From positions 990,598 to 1,054,597 of the forward strand of contig CAWUHX010000112.1 in NCBI GenBank assembly GCA_963922205.1: a DNA stretch of 64,000 bases, read 5' to 3'. The notes under the pieces are model-generated. The model was given only the letters and a program-made list of their open reading frames with translations. It was not told the DNA's origin and did not search any database. The position numbers and the translations under genes were made by a program. This document shows, piece after piece, positions 12,466-25,400 of the stretch. Positions within the stretch are counted from its first letter, which is position 1, and every line of letters begins with the position of its first letter. The DNA comes from Romanomermis culicivorax (Eukaryota > Nematoda > Enoplea > Mermithida > Mermithidae).

Positions 12466-13725
12466 TTAATGGCGGCGGCGGTGGCGAGTATCAGATGCAG
12501 AGCGGTAGTTTCGAGGAGAATCATGGCCGTCGCGTTCGTTTCGGCCATATCGATCATTATGGTAGCCATGTGGATCCTGAGGGTCGTCGTGGCGGTCAAA
12601 AGGGATATTACGGGAGTAGCGGGATCGACCGTAATCGGCGGTATTGCGGCGACGCGAAGACGAGGTATACGTTTGAGGTTGAAGCCGCGAGAGCGGGTTT
12701 ACGCCTCGGGCTGGCAGTTGAGTGGCGATTAGTGACGGGCGATTGGACGGCAACCCTGTTGGCGGCAACGGTCGCGGTGGCAATAGATTCCACCGGGCGG
12801 AAAAGTCGTGCCGACGCAGCAGGGGTGCGGGGCGATCCGTCTCGCTGTGATACTGCAAATAAATTTGTTGAATGTCGGCAATTTCCGGTGGTTGTGGAAA
12901 TGGGGCGTAGCGTGGATAAGTCATTCAACTGTCTATGAGTCCGACAGCGGTGTTATAGGCTTGTAGCAGACACGAAGGGTTATCCAAACTGCGGGCTTCA
13001 TATAGGAAAAGGGTCAAGTGGGCGGTGTGAACGGTGTCAACGACGCCGAGCTCCTCAGCCCAAAGGCCCGCGACCCATTTCAATATCAGAGTGGCCACGT
13101 CGTGGGAGATGGGCGGTTGTTGTTCTTGATATGTGGGGCAGTAATGATCTCGAAAATATTGGTACAACGCGAGCGAAGCGTTCCTAGCACGGATGTGCAC
13201 GGGCATGATGATGCGAATGCCGAGGCGGCCGAAGAAGTTGATCAATACCATTTCGTGTAGCGTGCGCGGCGAGAAAAACTTGACGGCGGGATCGATATTC
13301 GGCGGGTAGCCCGGTGTTACGAGCCTAACGCAATGCGGCGTATCGGTGGTTCGGAAACGCGTATAGTTCGGTAATCGCGTGGCTTCGCTAGGCAACCGAG
13401 GTTTGATAGTTGGTGCGGAACTTGGTGGCAGGGGAGCTCCAAGAACTGGCCTAGTGGTGATGATCATGGGCGGCTGTTTGAATGCAGCAACCGGAGCCGA
13501 CGTCGGGGCCGTAGGCGGCAGCGACGTGGTGTGGGTTACCGTAGTTGTAGCGGCAGTTGTCTGAACCGTAGTCGGTTGCGATGTGACCATTGGCGGAATC
13601 GTGGTGGCAGTCAAAGTTGCGGCATCCACGTCCATAGGAGGTGGTGGAAGCGGGACTTTGAACTCATCTTTCGGCAGGTTTTTCAAGGCTTCCAGACGAC
13701 GTTGGATCTCAGCATCCCTATGCAA
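12466..13725 (-). pseudogene. Extra 3' ORF of element 3, C-terminal part, one in-frame stop
   Basis: Two frames (13725-12925 and 12924-12466) are continuous except for one TGA at 12925-12927, where the other copies read Trp (LIDS-stop-MTYP here; LINSWMAYP in element 2). The N-terminal part is Thr/Pro/Ala-rich. A conserved block follows: [19 protein letters not shown] ... [14 protein letters not shown] ... [12 protein letters not shown]. The tail is rich in Arg, His, Asp and Ser. I do not recognise the conserved block. It is present in all three elements at the same place, so it is a lineage-specific retroelement protein of unknown role. Confidence 0.7.
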
Positions 13726-14040
13726 CGGGCTAATAAAGTCCGTAAACTTGGGCCGTGACTGGCGGAACTGGTGGTGATGTGCCTCTTCGTAGAAACCGGT
13801 CGAATGTACCTTGCGTGTTTGTTCGCTTTGAGTACGGTGCGGTGGTACATCATCGCGGCGTTCCTGTTGACGACTATCCCGGCCGGTTGGTTGAGTTTGT
13901 TTTGTTTCTCTACAGTGGCGATCATCACGAGAGTGTGATTCGTGACGTGAACGGTGGCTATCGCCTTTGGGTTTCAGCGTTGACGTGGCGTGCGAAGATC
14001 TTTCAGCTCTCTGTTTATCTTGTTACCCCATCTTGCTTTT

Positions 14041-17000
14041 CCTCGCTTTTGGCTGATACTGATTTATTCCAAAGATCTATAACACACCCTCACTGTATCT
14101 GCACAACTCATTGGAAGCCGTCGAAATTGATCAACTGGCCAAAATGCTCATCGCCCTCCCTTCCATAACATTTTGTTAACCGACATCTTGCCTGCCAATT
14201 CGACTGACAAAGTGCTCTTGCAAGTCGCCTTACCAGCAATAATGCGGGACAAGGTTCTTTCTGCATATCAATTTTTTATGTATGATTACACATCATCCAA
14301 CCACAGTCAGTCTTTTGTGTAGGCACCCTAACTGTTTTCAAGACTTCAAAACATCGATGCGTACCACACATCCAAAACTGCTGACCACCCACCAGACATC
14401 TCCGATGATGAAGACCATGCACTTCAACCTGAGAAAATCTACAATGATCTGAAACACCTTCAAGCAGCCGTAGCCTTGGTTATGAAGAGGGGCCTAATGC
14501 ATTGCTTGATCGAGTTACTCAGCTTCCCTGTATCTCGAGTTTATAAGCTCACAGTCCATGAGCATATCAACATTGTAAATGACCCACTGCTCTCCACAGA
14601 TGTTGATGACGTTTGGACCAGGCGCTTGGCAGCAGACCAACCCCTCCGCAATCACACTTACCACAGTACCCATTACCATTATCCCCCTAACACCATTCTT
14701 AGTGTTTTGCAGGCTGATGGATGCTGGCTTCAACAGCCCACCAAAACTATGCCGCTCACAGCGGTTTTAGCTTCACCCTGCTTCTCTACCAAATTCACCT
14801 ACATATACGATCTTTTGGCAAAACATGCCCAAACACTCAACAATGTAACCCACACAGCCTTTTACACTTGTATGTGGTACCGTGCTGACAGCAACCCCCG
14901 TACTTGGCTTACCAATTGGATGAATCACATCCTGGAACGTGAGCCCGCTTTTGACCATGTGCCTGGCACATACGTCTGCAATCACTTTGCCCTGCGCCCG
15001 ATCATCTTTGAGGAAGATTTTCATATGGAAGCTGCCGTGAAAGAAATTGAAATGGACGAAATGGACTACACATCAAACCCTGACAGCCGGATCCACTTCT
15101 ATTCTCACTTGCTTGGCAATATCGATTTTCAAAATTGGTTTTCCTTCCCAGCTCCTATCTATGCATACCCATTGCCGACTACAGCCTCAGTACATGCATT
15201 GATCGCCAAAGAATTGCTGGACCACCCAATGTTGCTGGCCACACTGGAACTGTCCTATGATGAGCTGCTCAAAACTCCCATTTTTGTCCTCAACATCTTG
15301 AAATTGCCTGTGACGGTTCCTACGTCCGCACCAACCAAACCTCCAGCTGGAGCCGATCTTATGGTTTTAGCGGCATCAATCAATGATTTCCTCAAGCTCA
15401 CCCTTGACAACATTTGGTGGCTGGCACCAGTTCCAGTGGAGGAATTGATGCCCATTCAGCCAATCGACATGGACACCAAAGTGAACACTGCCACTTCAGA
15501 CCAAACGTTGACCAATATCGAGGAAGAAACCACAGCTGATAACATCACTGCTATGGACATAGCTCCACCCACACCTGCATTGGATCCTTCGCTCTATTTC
15601 GCCAGGTCCCCCGAGTTGCCAGGCCCCCCAATGATCACCACTGTTGCTGCAGCCAGGTATATTCCCCCTGTTAGATTTTCGCAGCAAATCATTTCAGATA
15701 CTCAATGAAATGCCATGGCCACTGCCCTCAAAGCCTACAGTTTCCTGCCACCACTGCCCCATATGCTGTTCCCGGAACACCACTGACGCAACTACCCGCT
15801 GGCTTTACAAGACCAAATTAAGGAAAATTTGCTGCTGCCTATGACCCCTGCTCCAGCTGCCCAGCAACAAATGCCATCTGTTCCAAGGGCCCCCATTGCC
15901 ACACAATCGGCACCTCAGCGGATGGCTAGGCAATTGCTGCCGATGGTACCTATGGACATTCAACCACTGCAGCCACGGAGCACCTCTACCCCTAATCTCG
16001 ATCACTATGGGCAATGGATTGGCAAACCTGCTTGGTATAAGCATTTGGTCAAACAGAAAACTCAGCAGCAAGAAGAAGTCGAATCCCATAAAGCCCATAA
16101 AACCCGCATGATGGATGAACTACATGCCCAACGTAGACTGCCACCCAGTACATCCTGTACTGAACACGGCAAAACACTGAGCCAATGAACAATCAGATGC
16201 CGTGAACAATGGGCCAAGCAAAAAGAATGACAAATGGCCATTCAAACCAGTTCATCCACTGGCGTGACTGCACAGCCGAAGGTCACACCAACAAAACATT
16301 TGGGTACTCAAACAAAAACTGCTCAAGGCACAGTGCAGCAGCAGCAGATGCCACCAGCATGCCCTTCCAATAGCCACCAATCTCATCACGAGTCACATCA
16401 GCATGACGACCACCACCCCCAAGAAAGGGACTGTTCCCCTGGCCAAGACAACACCACCTGAGACAGCCACAACCAAGATCGTCACGGCGATGCCCCTCAT
16501 CATCGAACCCAGAGCAAACAAACCTGACAAGTGCACTCTACCAGCTTTTACAAGAGAAATTATCAAAACGCTTTCCGCTGTTCGCCACCCGAGTTGACCG
16601 ATTATATTAGCCCACTGCACCGCAAAGCCTAAATCCAACACTGCCTTGAAGCATTGCAAAATCCAAGGACGTAGCCGGAGATCAAAGTCCCATTGCCACT
16701 GGCAGGGCCAATGGATGTCGGACCTACCATTCTGAAATCGGCAATGACCACCATGACTATGATGTCATTGCGGACCATGGCCTTGATGTTGGTCTCTTCT
16801 ACAACAGTTTTGCCAATACCAGCTATGAGCACTCCGATGTTAACAACTACGGCAACCATTCCCTCGCAGCCAAAATTGGTGATCACAATCCATCCAGTAC
16901 TAGGCACCATCCCCCTGGCCGGTACAAACTTGCAATTCCAACTGCATTTGCCCAACTATGTTGCCAAATTATGTTTTTTTTTGCGCGGCCAATCTGCCCC

Positions 17001-17930
17001 ATCCAATTATGCTGGCAATGCCATGTTATCCTCTCCGTATTGAGCTGAATGTCGAGCCCTTCTTGCTGCATACTTTGCACGAGATGGTCCCCATTAACTT
17101 TTTCAGCTGCATCAGAGTTCACATTACAATGGCTGTCCACGTCCAGGCCACAAATGCCTCATTAGCCATTTACCAATATTTCCATGATCACTACTGCATG
17201 TTGCTACCCTCACCTTGTAATGGGTTGCCAGTATTTGGGCTGAAGAACTTGGTGTTGTCAATGCTGTCCAAACCGCCCATGTTGCCTTGTTCCTCTACGA
17301 AGCTCCCAGATTGGACAACCCATTTTGCTTGGTCCAGGCCTATAACACTGCCATTGGCCTCATCCATTCTTGGATAGCGTACCCTCAATACGCTACATTC
17401 CCTCAACCAACCGAATCTGCCAATATTCAACATATCTTTTTGCAATACCACAGCGAAATGGATCGCCTGATTCCCTTGTTACATCCTCACAATTTCTGGG
17501 TGTGCTGGAACCTTCTCCCGCCCCGACCTCTGCTGCCAAGGGGATTGCCATCCGACCACCCTACTATGGTTCCGCTGCCGATTCCTTGGCCCGGAACTAG
17601 TCTGCTATCGCTGATTCCAACTCAAACATACATGTCATCATCCTGCCGCAGGGGTCACGCCAACCATCACAGCTGCACCCACTATCCTTCACAATCCCAT
17701 CGGTTCGACAACCATTATGATAATTGCCATGACCCTCCTTGCCATCATGACCATTGATACCACGATGACTGCTACAACGACCACGATGATTATCAAACCC
17801 ACCCATGTTCCACCTGGGACACATGCCACCACCATCGCCATTGATCCACAACTGTTTTCGTACAGTAATTCCATTTTGTTATTTTCTTTGGTTTCTCACT
17901 TTTGTTTCTCATCCCGTTGTTTTTGTTAAT
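14041..17930 (+). pseudogene. Extra 3' ORF region of element 1 (broken)
   Basis: Downstream of the inverted fragment, element 1 resumes just after the exonuclease part (NSLEAVEIDQLAKML here, [15 protein letters not shown] in element 2). The longest open piece is 14476-15708 (410 residues), collinear with 31171-32442 of element 2: shared FLLHxHAQxL-type stretch, [39 protein letters not shown]. Further pieces include the LHEMVPINFFSCIRVHITMAVHVQATNASLAIYQYF block (about 17075-17190) and a His/Asp-rich tail (17690-17840). Function unknown; no intact frame. Confidence 0.65.
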
Positions 17931-18417
17931 CTCGTTTTTGTGTGCTTTACTATTTGTACTAGTTTTCCTCACCACTGTGCAGCCGATGCTCATCCACTGA
18001 GTAAGACACTCTGACATGTTTATACCGCCACACCCCCCACCTTCATCAAATTGTCCTATTGCTGCCACCGCGTCATTGCGTTTTGTTTTTGCCTCAGGAG
18101 CCGCCTGACCGTAGTGGCCAGCCTCACCCTCCCATCCACATAGACTCGTATGCTGGTGTGCTCCAGATTTATCAGTGCCGACAGAGTGACGACACAGGCT
18201 GCAGTGTTGCTGATATAATTTGGCCTTGCTAATTGCAGACCGCATCAGGAGGTCTCACCCTACGCCCTGCCAAAATCGGCTCAAAACACTACAACAACTC
18301 CGTCAGCCCCACTGTGTGCCGCTGAAGATTCCTTCGACCACCCTGGTGACGGCCTGTAGTAGCAGAGTCCCTCCCCTTGGTTGTTTCATGATGATCGCTT
18401 AAGGCGATTTACCGCAT

Positions 18418-18428
18418 GGGGGGAGGGG
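18418..18428 (+). other. Polypurine tract of element 1
   Basis: GGGGGGAGGGG directly before the 3' LTR start TGTTGTAG. Expected position for plus-strand priming. The same tract adjoins the 3' LTRs of elements 2 and 3 in complement. Confidence 0.85.
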
Positions 18429-18948
18429 TGTTGTAGTGTGTTTCCGCCGATTCGCAGGAGTTTCAAATATCTTATCGATTATTCAAAGATGCATGCAGGC
18501 TCAAAGTGGAGTGAGCTACGCGGACCATCAAAGGGCGTCTTACTGTAGTTCAGTTTCGGTACGCGTGTTGTGAGTGCTCTCGTATTATTATTGTTATTAA
18601 TTTTTTTCATTTACTAGTGTGTGTCCCCACGTTTTGTTATATTTTTCCAGCACGGGGGATTCTAGCTTCATTCTCGACCACACATTGCTTTTGTACGTGT
18701 GTGTTATTCTTAGTAGGTAAAATTATCGAGAGGGAGTTTTCCCTCTTGGGCTTTAACTCATAGGGAATTCAAATTAGGAAGCCAAAGGTTTTCTAATTTG
18801 GGTTAAATTATTGTGGGGTTTAAGTACTTTAAGAAATTAGTTTATCGGGTAAGCATGGGTGCTGGAAACACATGCATTGAGGATGATCTCTGGACCCAAC
18901 TCCTGCCTACCATTATCCGAGAACCCCGACACATTCACAAATACAACA
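18429..18948 (+). repeat. 3' LTR of element 1
   Basis: About 520 bp, TGTTGTAG to TACAACA, collinear with 2483-3004. Differences are frequent, so the element is old or the two LTRs have different sources. Confidence 0.88.
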
Positions 18949-19421
18949 GTTAAAACTTGTTCATTGTCATCACCTGCTCATTCATTAAGCATTTACCCAT
19001 ACTTGATAAAATTTCTGTTTTAAATTGTGGTAGATGAAAACCCATTCAGCCACGCAAAGGATATGTTCCGACTCAAGCTTCAACAGAGTATGTTAACTAC
19101 AGCAGCTACTGAAATGAAAAAAATTTATGGCATCCCAATAGAAAGTACGCTCCTAACCGTTTATCGAGTTTTTTGGAACTTACGCCACAAAATTTTATAA
19201 AATCTGTAAAATGCAAGATTTGTGAAACTTATTTAGTCTATTGACGGTTTAACCATGGAGTTGTGTCTTCCCTAGGCTGATAGCTTGGTTATTTACAGAC
19301 CAAAAACGTTAAAAATTGATTAATTTTGAAGTTTCAAGTTCTGCAGCTATGGGAGGTTTTATGAAAAATTAACATCCCTATATCATTCAGCATATGAAAC
19401 TACACGCTATATATCTCATCT
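18949..19421. other. Spacer with a diverged dispersed repeat (copy A)
   Basis: Between element 1 and the last fbl-1 exon. From about 19060 it aligns by eye with 59770-60170: shared CTTCCCTAGGCTGAT-type block, AATTTTATAAAATCT-type block and ATGTAACGCAAGGTCTAA-type block. A short plus-strand frame (19063-19200) ends in FWNLRHKIL; the other copy ends in [11 protein letters not shown]. It could be a degenerate coding repeat. I do not recognise it. Confidence 0.4.
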
Positions 19422-19491
19422 TCAGTTATGATTAATTTCTAACTCATAATAGATCAATGTAACGCAAGGTCTAATTCCTAAGAAAGTGCGC
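19422..19491 (-). CDS. fbl-1: fbl-1 exon 16D: fibulin-1D terminal exon
   Basis: Acceptor TTTTTAAG, then [20 protein letters not shown] and a stop. Length and hydrophobic pattern fit the end of fibulin-1D (VVSHRNVVNVHIFVSEYWF). The 137 bp intron keeps phase. It overlaps dispersed repeat copy A, so support is lower than for exon 15D. Confidence 0.7.
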
Positions 19492-22400
19492 CTTAAAAAT
19501 AGAATGTATGCATTTTCTATAAGGATAACTTTCGAGAGTAATTTATCGTTTTCAGACGTTGTGTGAATTTTCAATTCGAAGATAAAACGCAAATTAAACG
19601 TCTGTAATAGTTGATTCGTTATGCTCACAAATCAATTTTTTCTAAGCCAAGGTTGCAGTTGAAACAACGATTTTCCAACAAAGATATGGATCTAAAAAGT
19701 CCCAATACTCTATTACCATTCTTTTCATTCTGGATTACGTAGAATCTGTCGGCGTTTCTGCGGTCGACAACGTACCGTACGTAAAAAGGGCTACCGTCCA
19801 GACTCTCAGCTCGAACCCCGATCACTTCCACGGGTATAGGTAGAATGGTAGTCGATGGTAAAGCTGCGAATTGGTAGCTTATGGAAACGGTATGATTGGC
19901 CAGACACTGGACGTCGGGGAGCTGGCACACTTTTCTACAGAAGTAGCCGTCCTCGACTAAACTGGAAGAATAATTAGACTGTAAGATATCAGGTAAATTA
20001 GTGCAGGTCACATTTTAGGCTTCCGCTTTGTACACGATCTGTAGGATCTATAGCAGTTTATCACTGTGTTAAAGATGATCGTGTTCGGGAAATTCTGGAA
20101 AAATGGGGAAAAATTTAGTTTTTTTCGATAGAGCAAACTGGGAACTGCAGTAATGCTGTATGACTACAATCTATTCCTGAATAGTTCCTGAAATATGCGA
20201 TTTTTGGACAGTTGCAGCATCTAAACCTGAGATTGAACTCCAGTTCGGTTTTAACCTCTAAACCTCAGGTTTAGTTACACGCGATGTTGATTTTAACTTA
20301 TATTGGTTTCGATAAAAAATCTCGAGCTCGGTTCCTGCTAAATCTCAGGTTCGAACGGGTTTTTAACGGAGAAAAATTAAACCTACCACCCCCATGGTCT
20401 ACATTTTTCAATGCGTTAAAACTGAACTTGAATTTTTAAAAATGATTGATTTTTATTGGAAGTGGAAGTGACAAGCTGGGGTAAGCTCGAGTTTATCTTT
20501 CTTCTATTGCAACTGCTACACTGGACCTTCGAAAATGCTCGAGTTAAACAAGAGTCCGTGCTTAACTAGTGATATTGCAACCGGTCCTGTATATTTGAAA
20601 TTTCTTGTAGTTATACTTAAACTGAAATCTGAGCATGTTAAATTTTTTTTTGATTTCGGCAAATCCTATCAAACGCGACCATAAACCATTTACATTGACA
20701 TGTTGTTTGCCAGGCAAAATAGTGACCAATATTAATTACATCATATGCTGTTGGACGTGCTCAGGCATAGCCTATTTTTCTTGAAATGCTTGTAAATATC
20801 TTGAGTGGAAAGCGAGTGCTGTTTCGTATTTTGCTATTACTTGATAGACCGTATGCCACATAGCATTGAAAATTTTTGAGCCTACTCAAATAAACGTAAC
20901 AAATTTTTTTGAGTGAAAAACCTACAGTAAAGGCTCAGTATGAACTATCTTGCAGGTAGTACCTATTTTTTCATTTTTCAATTTTCAGGCAAGACCGTTT
21001 TTCTCTTTTTTTAAGTGCTTGTCAACCAGAAAACAACACCAAAGCTTTTACCATAGAATATTTCCTCAAAAACATTGTTAAAGATTGGTTGAGTATAATC
21101 ATACACTTGTTACATACACTTCAGTAGGAAATGACAAAAAACATAAAATAGCACATGCTTCCCACTGTTATTATTTAAAACATTTCAAGAAAATCAGACT
21201 ATAGAGTCCGTTTTTATAGACAACTTCTTCACTAATAGCGACAGCATGACAGTGGCACTACAAGCATACCTATGCAACTGAATATGAGATCTTCATGATC
21301 GCATAATATCTACTAAAAGCCTACACATTTGTTGGTTAGAACATGAATTTACAGATAACAAACTGTATCAAGTGGAATGGTAATTCGTTTTACAATCAGT
21401 TATATCAGTTAACTAAAAATGTTTCTTCCATTTGGAACGTTTGTTGAACATTCGTTGTTCCTCTCTTCTTCCTTCTTCTTTGGCCGAAAAACTCTTCTTG
21501 TTCCGAAACGTGAACCACCAATTTGGCCACCGCCTTGCCGCCGATATTGACGTTATTCTGATCCCGCTTATCAACTCTGAGCATCAATTCCAAATAGACG
21601 TCCTGTGGTCCGGCCAACGGTTCAACCAAAGCCACGACAGCCGAATTCGGTTCAGAGCCTTTCTGCAATATGAACGAATCGCGACCAGCTCCTTTGACCG
21701 AACGACCGTGTTGATAGATCACTTCGATCAATTTCAATTCAAAATGAACTTCAGCCGCGGCGGCTCCCAATTGTTTGGGACCTTAAAATTTCGGTAGTCC
21801 AAGAAAGCTGCTTCTCGTTTTATAGCTAAAAATTTTCTATACAACTAGCCTTTCATAGTGAACAACGGCAAATGAGTTAGTCCGAAATTTCGAAACTTAA
21901 GATTACTGGGCACCGATATGAAATTGTTGGAAATGGATATGGGTTTTTCGAAGCACATTTGATCGCTGATAGCGCAAACTGCTGATACGCGGTTACAACG
22001 GCTGAAAAATATTACTCTGCATTTTGTTAGACATCGCTGTACATCGACACTGTCACTGGCTTGTGAGTTTCATGCAGAAAACTTATACATTGATAGGTAA
22101 AAACCAATGAGCACCTAAATATAAAGCTAATCATAAAATATAGCCAAGTAGCCTGGAGGTAAAAGTTGAACGTAATTAAAGAGTTCATCTGTGGCAAATT
22201 TGGTATAGAGGAATAAACATTATAGTATGTTTTTCATGAAATGCTTGTAAATCAAAATTGTGAAGAATTAGCACTGTCGTCGACATAGTTTATACAAATT
22301 TTTTTTCATATAATTTTATTGAAGCTCAGTTGGCTCTGCTTAAAAATTTTTGGTCCGATGTGACATACGACTTAGAAAAAACTCGTAGAAAGATAAAATA

Positions 22401-25400
22401 TCACCTGTTTTCCACTTTCATTATTTACAAGCATTTCAAGGAAAACAGACTAGATCAATCAGACTAGCGTAAGCTGCAGCAGATTTTCATCTGTAACTGC
22501 AACTCATACCTTCCTATTAAGGGATACAGAAAAGTTAAAAAATCTTTTTAACTTTGATGGTCCTTAGCTGATACTGAGCGTTATAGCTATATACATTGTT
22601 CATTCAATTTTCAACTCAACCTGCATCTTACAAGTCAACTATTGTGACCATCAAACAACGTGATATGATCAAACACGGCAATGTAGATATCATCTAATGT
22701 AGTCTTTCGGTGTAAATTCCAAATATCTGCATGTTATAGTGCATTCCATGGCCTATAAGCATGCGAGTAACGTTAAACTTATCTTTTTTGCCCATAGGCC
22801 ATATACACACTAAAATTTTCATAAATGTGGTCTACAGTAGTAAGTACGCCTACAATCGATATCAATAACGGGGAAAGACGCTGAGACACGCATTAAACGG
22901 GCAACTGTTAGCAATACAATAACGTCCAGTAGATGAAGCGTTCATTTGAATACAGCCTTCGGAACCTTGATGAAGTTCAAGAACATATCTCGAAAATGGA
23001 TCTATGTCATGTTCTTGTGAATAACTTGTCTTATTTCAGTAAGCTCTGCCGAATACAATTTTCCACTTGTTCATATCTGTTATAATTTCTGAGTTCAGGT
23101 TTAATTAAACTTCAGATTGTTCAGCACACTTGTGTAAAGAAGCTTTCGATTATTTAGCACGCTTTTATAAAGAAGGCCTACGGGCAAAAATGATTGGTGT
23201 AACCTTGCTCAGCTTGCTTTGAGCTATTGAATGCATTATAACCATATGATTCCAGACTTTGCACTTGGAGGTCCATCTCGTGAGTAACAGAAATGTAGAG
23301 AAATGATTTACAGTATTAGAAAGATAATTTCTATCCACATACTATGAGAAATTCTTCAACTCAGAATTGGTGTCTTACTTTTTGTATTGCTGATCCCTGA
23401 CGTAACTCTCTGGGCACCGAACAATGTGACAACGATAACTTCCCAACGTATTGACGCATATGCGATCATCACCTCGACACTCACCCTGAGCGCATTCGTC
23501 GATATCTTCAATAAGATGATTCAAAAGAGAACATGACATTTAAATTTTTCCGTAAATCCAGGAATTAAAAGATGAATTCAAAATTTTGGTTTCTTACCGT
23601 TAACTTAAAGAGAAACAACAACAAGGAATCCTGGTTATCACACGGATGATTCAGGTACACTGATATGTAAGAACTGCCAGAATCACGGAACTCCTCACCA
23701 TACATCAGTTTGAAAGGAAAATCCGGTCTCCACCATTTTTAAAATTCTAAATTTTACTTCTAATTCAAATTATGTCAACCAAATTTTAACCAAGCTTTAA
23801 CCACCCTTGACTCTCTCAAAAATAGAAAAACACCATTCTAAATAATGTTTTTTGATAGTTCTGAAGAGATCTATAGATCCGTGTTCCTTTGAAAAGCTCT
23901 ATCTGCGAGGTCAAATAAAACATGTATGAGGGAGGTCCAATCTACCCTTATCCCAACCTCGATATATGCTCTTCGCCACAAGGTCTGCTCTGAGCATAAT
24001 TTTCACCATTTTAAGTACAACACAAAAACGTTTTTGCGTTGTAATTTTCCAAAGCTTTTTTCATGCGCAAGTCAACATTTTTGCAACAGGCCTTTAAAAT
24101 TCACAAATGCATGCAGTCTACGGTAGGCAGAGTTGAAATCAGTTATTTTACATCACAAGATTACAAGAACTCGTTTACCAGGTTGAAATTGACGACGCTG
24201 ATCAGTTGAAAAGGAGTATTCTATGGGCCTGAAACAGCTTAGCAAGCAAAAAATTAATGAAGCCATTTATGAGTTTTCTATGCGGACATAGAAACGAAAT
24301 TACTGTGATTTGCATATTTGACGTGTTATTGTTTCATGTCACATGAAATTTGTTCTCGTTTAATTGAATATATTAGTAATTAAGCAGGTTTTGTTGTGGT
24401 TTGTAAAATGTATTTTGAATAAGAACTAGCAGCTCAGAATTTATGAAACTCAGTAGGTTTGTGGATAAATTTTTGGCTTGTTTACCGCAGAGGGAAAAAT
24501 ATTGAGTTGAAGAAAAACAGAGACATGGGTAGTCTTTTTTAGACGCCCTGTATAACCTGGAGATAATCAGCCATTGCCAGAGTAGTCACAGGAGGACTTT
24601 TCTTTAACTCGCCATCGCGCATCCATAAACTCACCATCACAAGTTCGCCCGTCCATTGACGATCTATAGCCTTTGGGGCATGAGCAGGTATACGAGCCCG
24701 GCGTATTGATGCATTGCCCTATGCACAGATTACTACCATGACTGTGCCACAAAGCGCATTCGTCAATGTCTTGGCAAGTGTGGCCGTCCAATGCCAGGGT
24801 GTAACCACGATCGCAGACGCACTGGTACGAACCGGGAACGTTGACGCATCTTTGCTGACAGCGCGCTTCGCCCGTTCGGCATTCGTCCACATCTAGGAGA
24901 ACCATAGTTTATGATGAGCGCAAGCATTGTAAAAAATCGGAGAAAACACAATTACAGTTCATATATCGACTAATCCACAGAAAAATTTCAGATCTATAAT
25001 TTTATAAAAGGCTAGTAAACTTTAGAGATGACAAAAATAAGTAAAATCTCCAAACTATTCACATGAAATTTTACTGGAGAACACTCTATTCAAACATGGG
25101 AAGGCTTACTAGAGTGCGTTCGAAAATCTCAAGTTCCATGCAAATGAGAAGAAGCTTCACAAAGACTAACTTGCAGCTTTCAAAACGCGCAAAATAATAT
25201 TTACTTTGCAGTCTTATTATTTACATGCATTTTTGGGGGAAGCACAGATTATATAGTTACGGACGGACGGCCACCATCAATGGATCAAATATTTTTCGCT
25301 CAAACTATATCCGACTATCTATAGTCTGTTTTTCTTGAAACGCTTCTAAATAATGAAAGTGGAAAGCAAGTAGTATTTCAGATTATTGCGATTTGCTGAT

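Larger units (their letters stand above)
11462..13985 (-). mobile_element. Element 3: inverted 3' fragment of a related LTR retrotransposon
   Basis: Runs opposite to element 1. It starts with a full LTR (11462-12049), then a PPT complement (12050-12062) and the 3' third of the extra region, collinear with 28111 to about 30585 of element 2. At 11461/11462 element 1 sequence (TTTAGATCATGG, matching TTTAGATCCTGG of element 2) stops and the LTR begins exactly at its TGTTG end, as expected for a true insertion. The other side has no LTR. Element 1 resumes at about 14040, having lost the exonuclease region. Insertion followed by deletion is the simplest history. Confidence 0.8.
2483..18948 (+). mobile_element. 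LTR retrotransposon element 1 (Ty3/Gypsy type), decayed, with nested insertions
   Basis: Bounded by two related LTRs (2483-3004 and 18429-18948), with a PBS after the 5' LTR and a polypurine tract before the 3' LTR. The internal order is gag, protease, RT, RNase H, integrase, then a long extra 3' region, which matches element 2 on the other strand. Reading frames are broken throughout by stops and frameshifts. A foldback element sits in gag (5304-6851). A minus-strand retroelement fragment (11462 to about 13985) replaces the stretch between integrase and the 3' region. The 5 bp flanks (GTGAG and GTTAA) do not match, so no target duplication survives. The LTRs are clearly more diverged from each other than those of element 2, so this copy is older. 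Confidence 0.88.

Noticed and set aside
21432-21797. 121-residue plus-strand ORF
   Set aside because: Antisense of fbl-1 exon 16C, which matches the fibulin-1C end.
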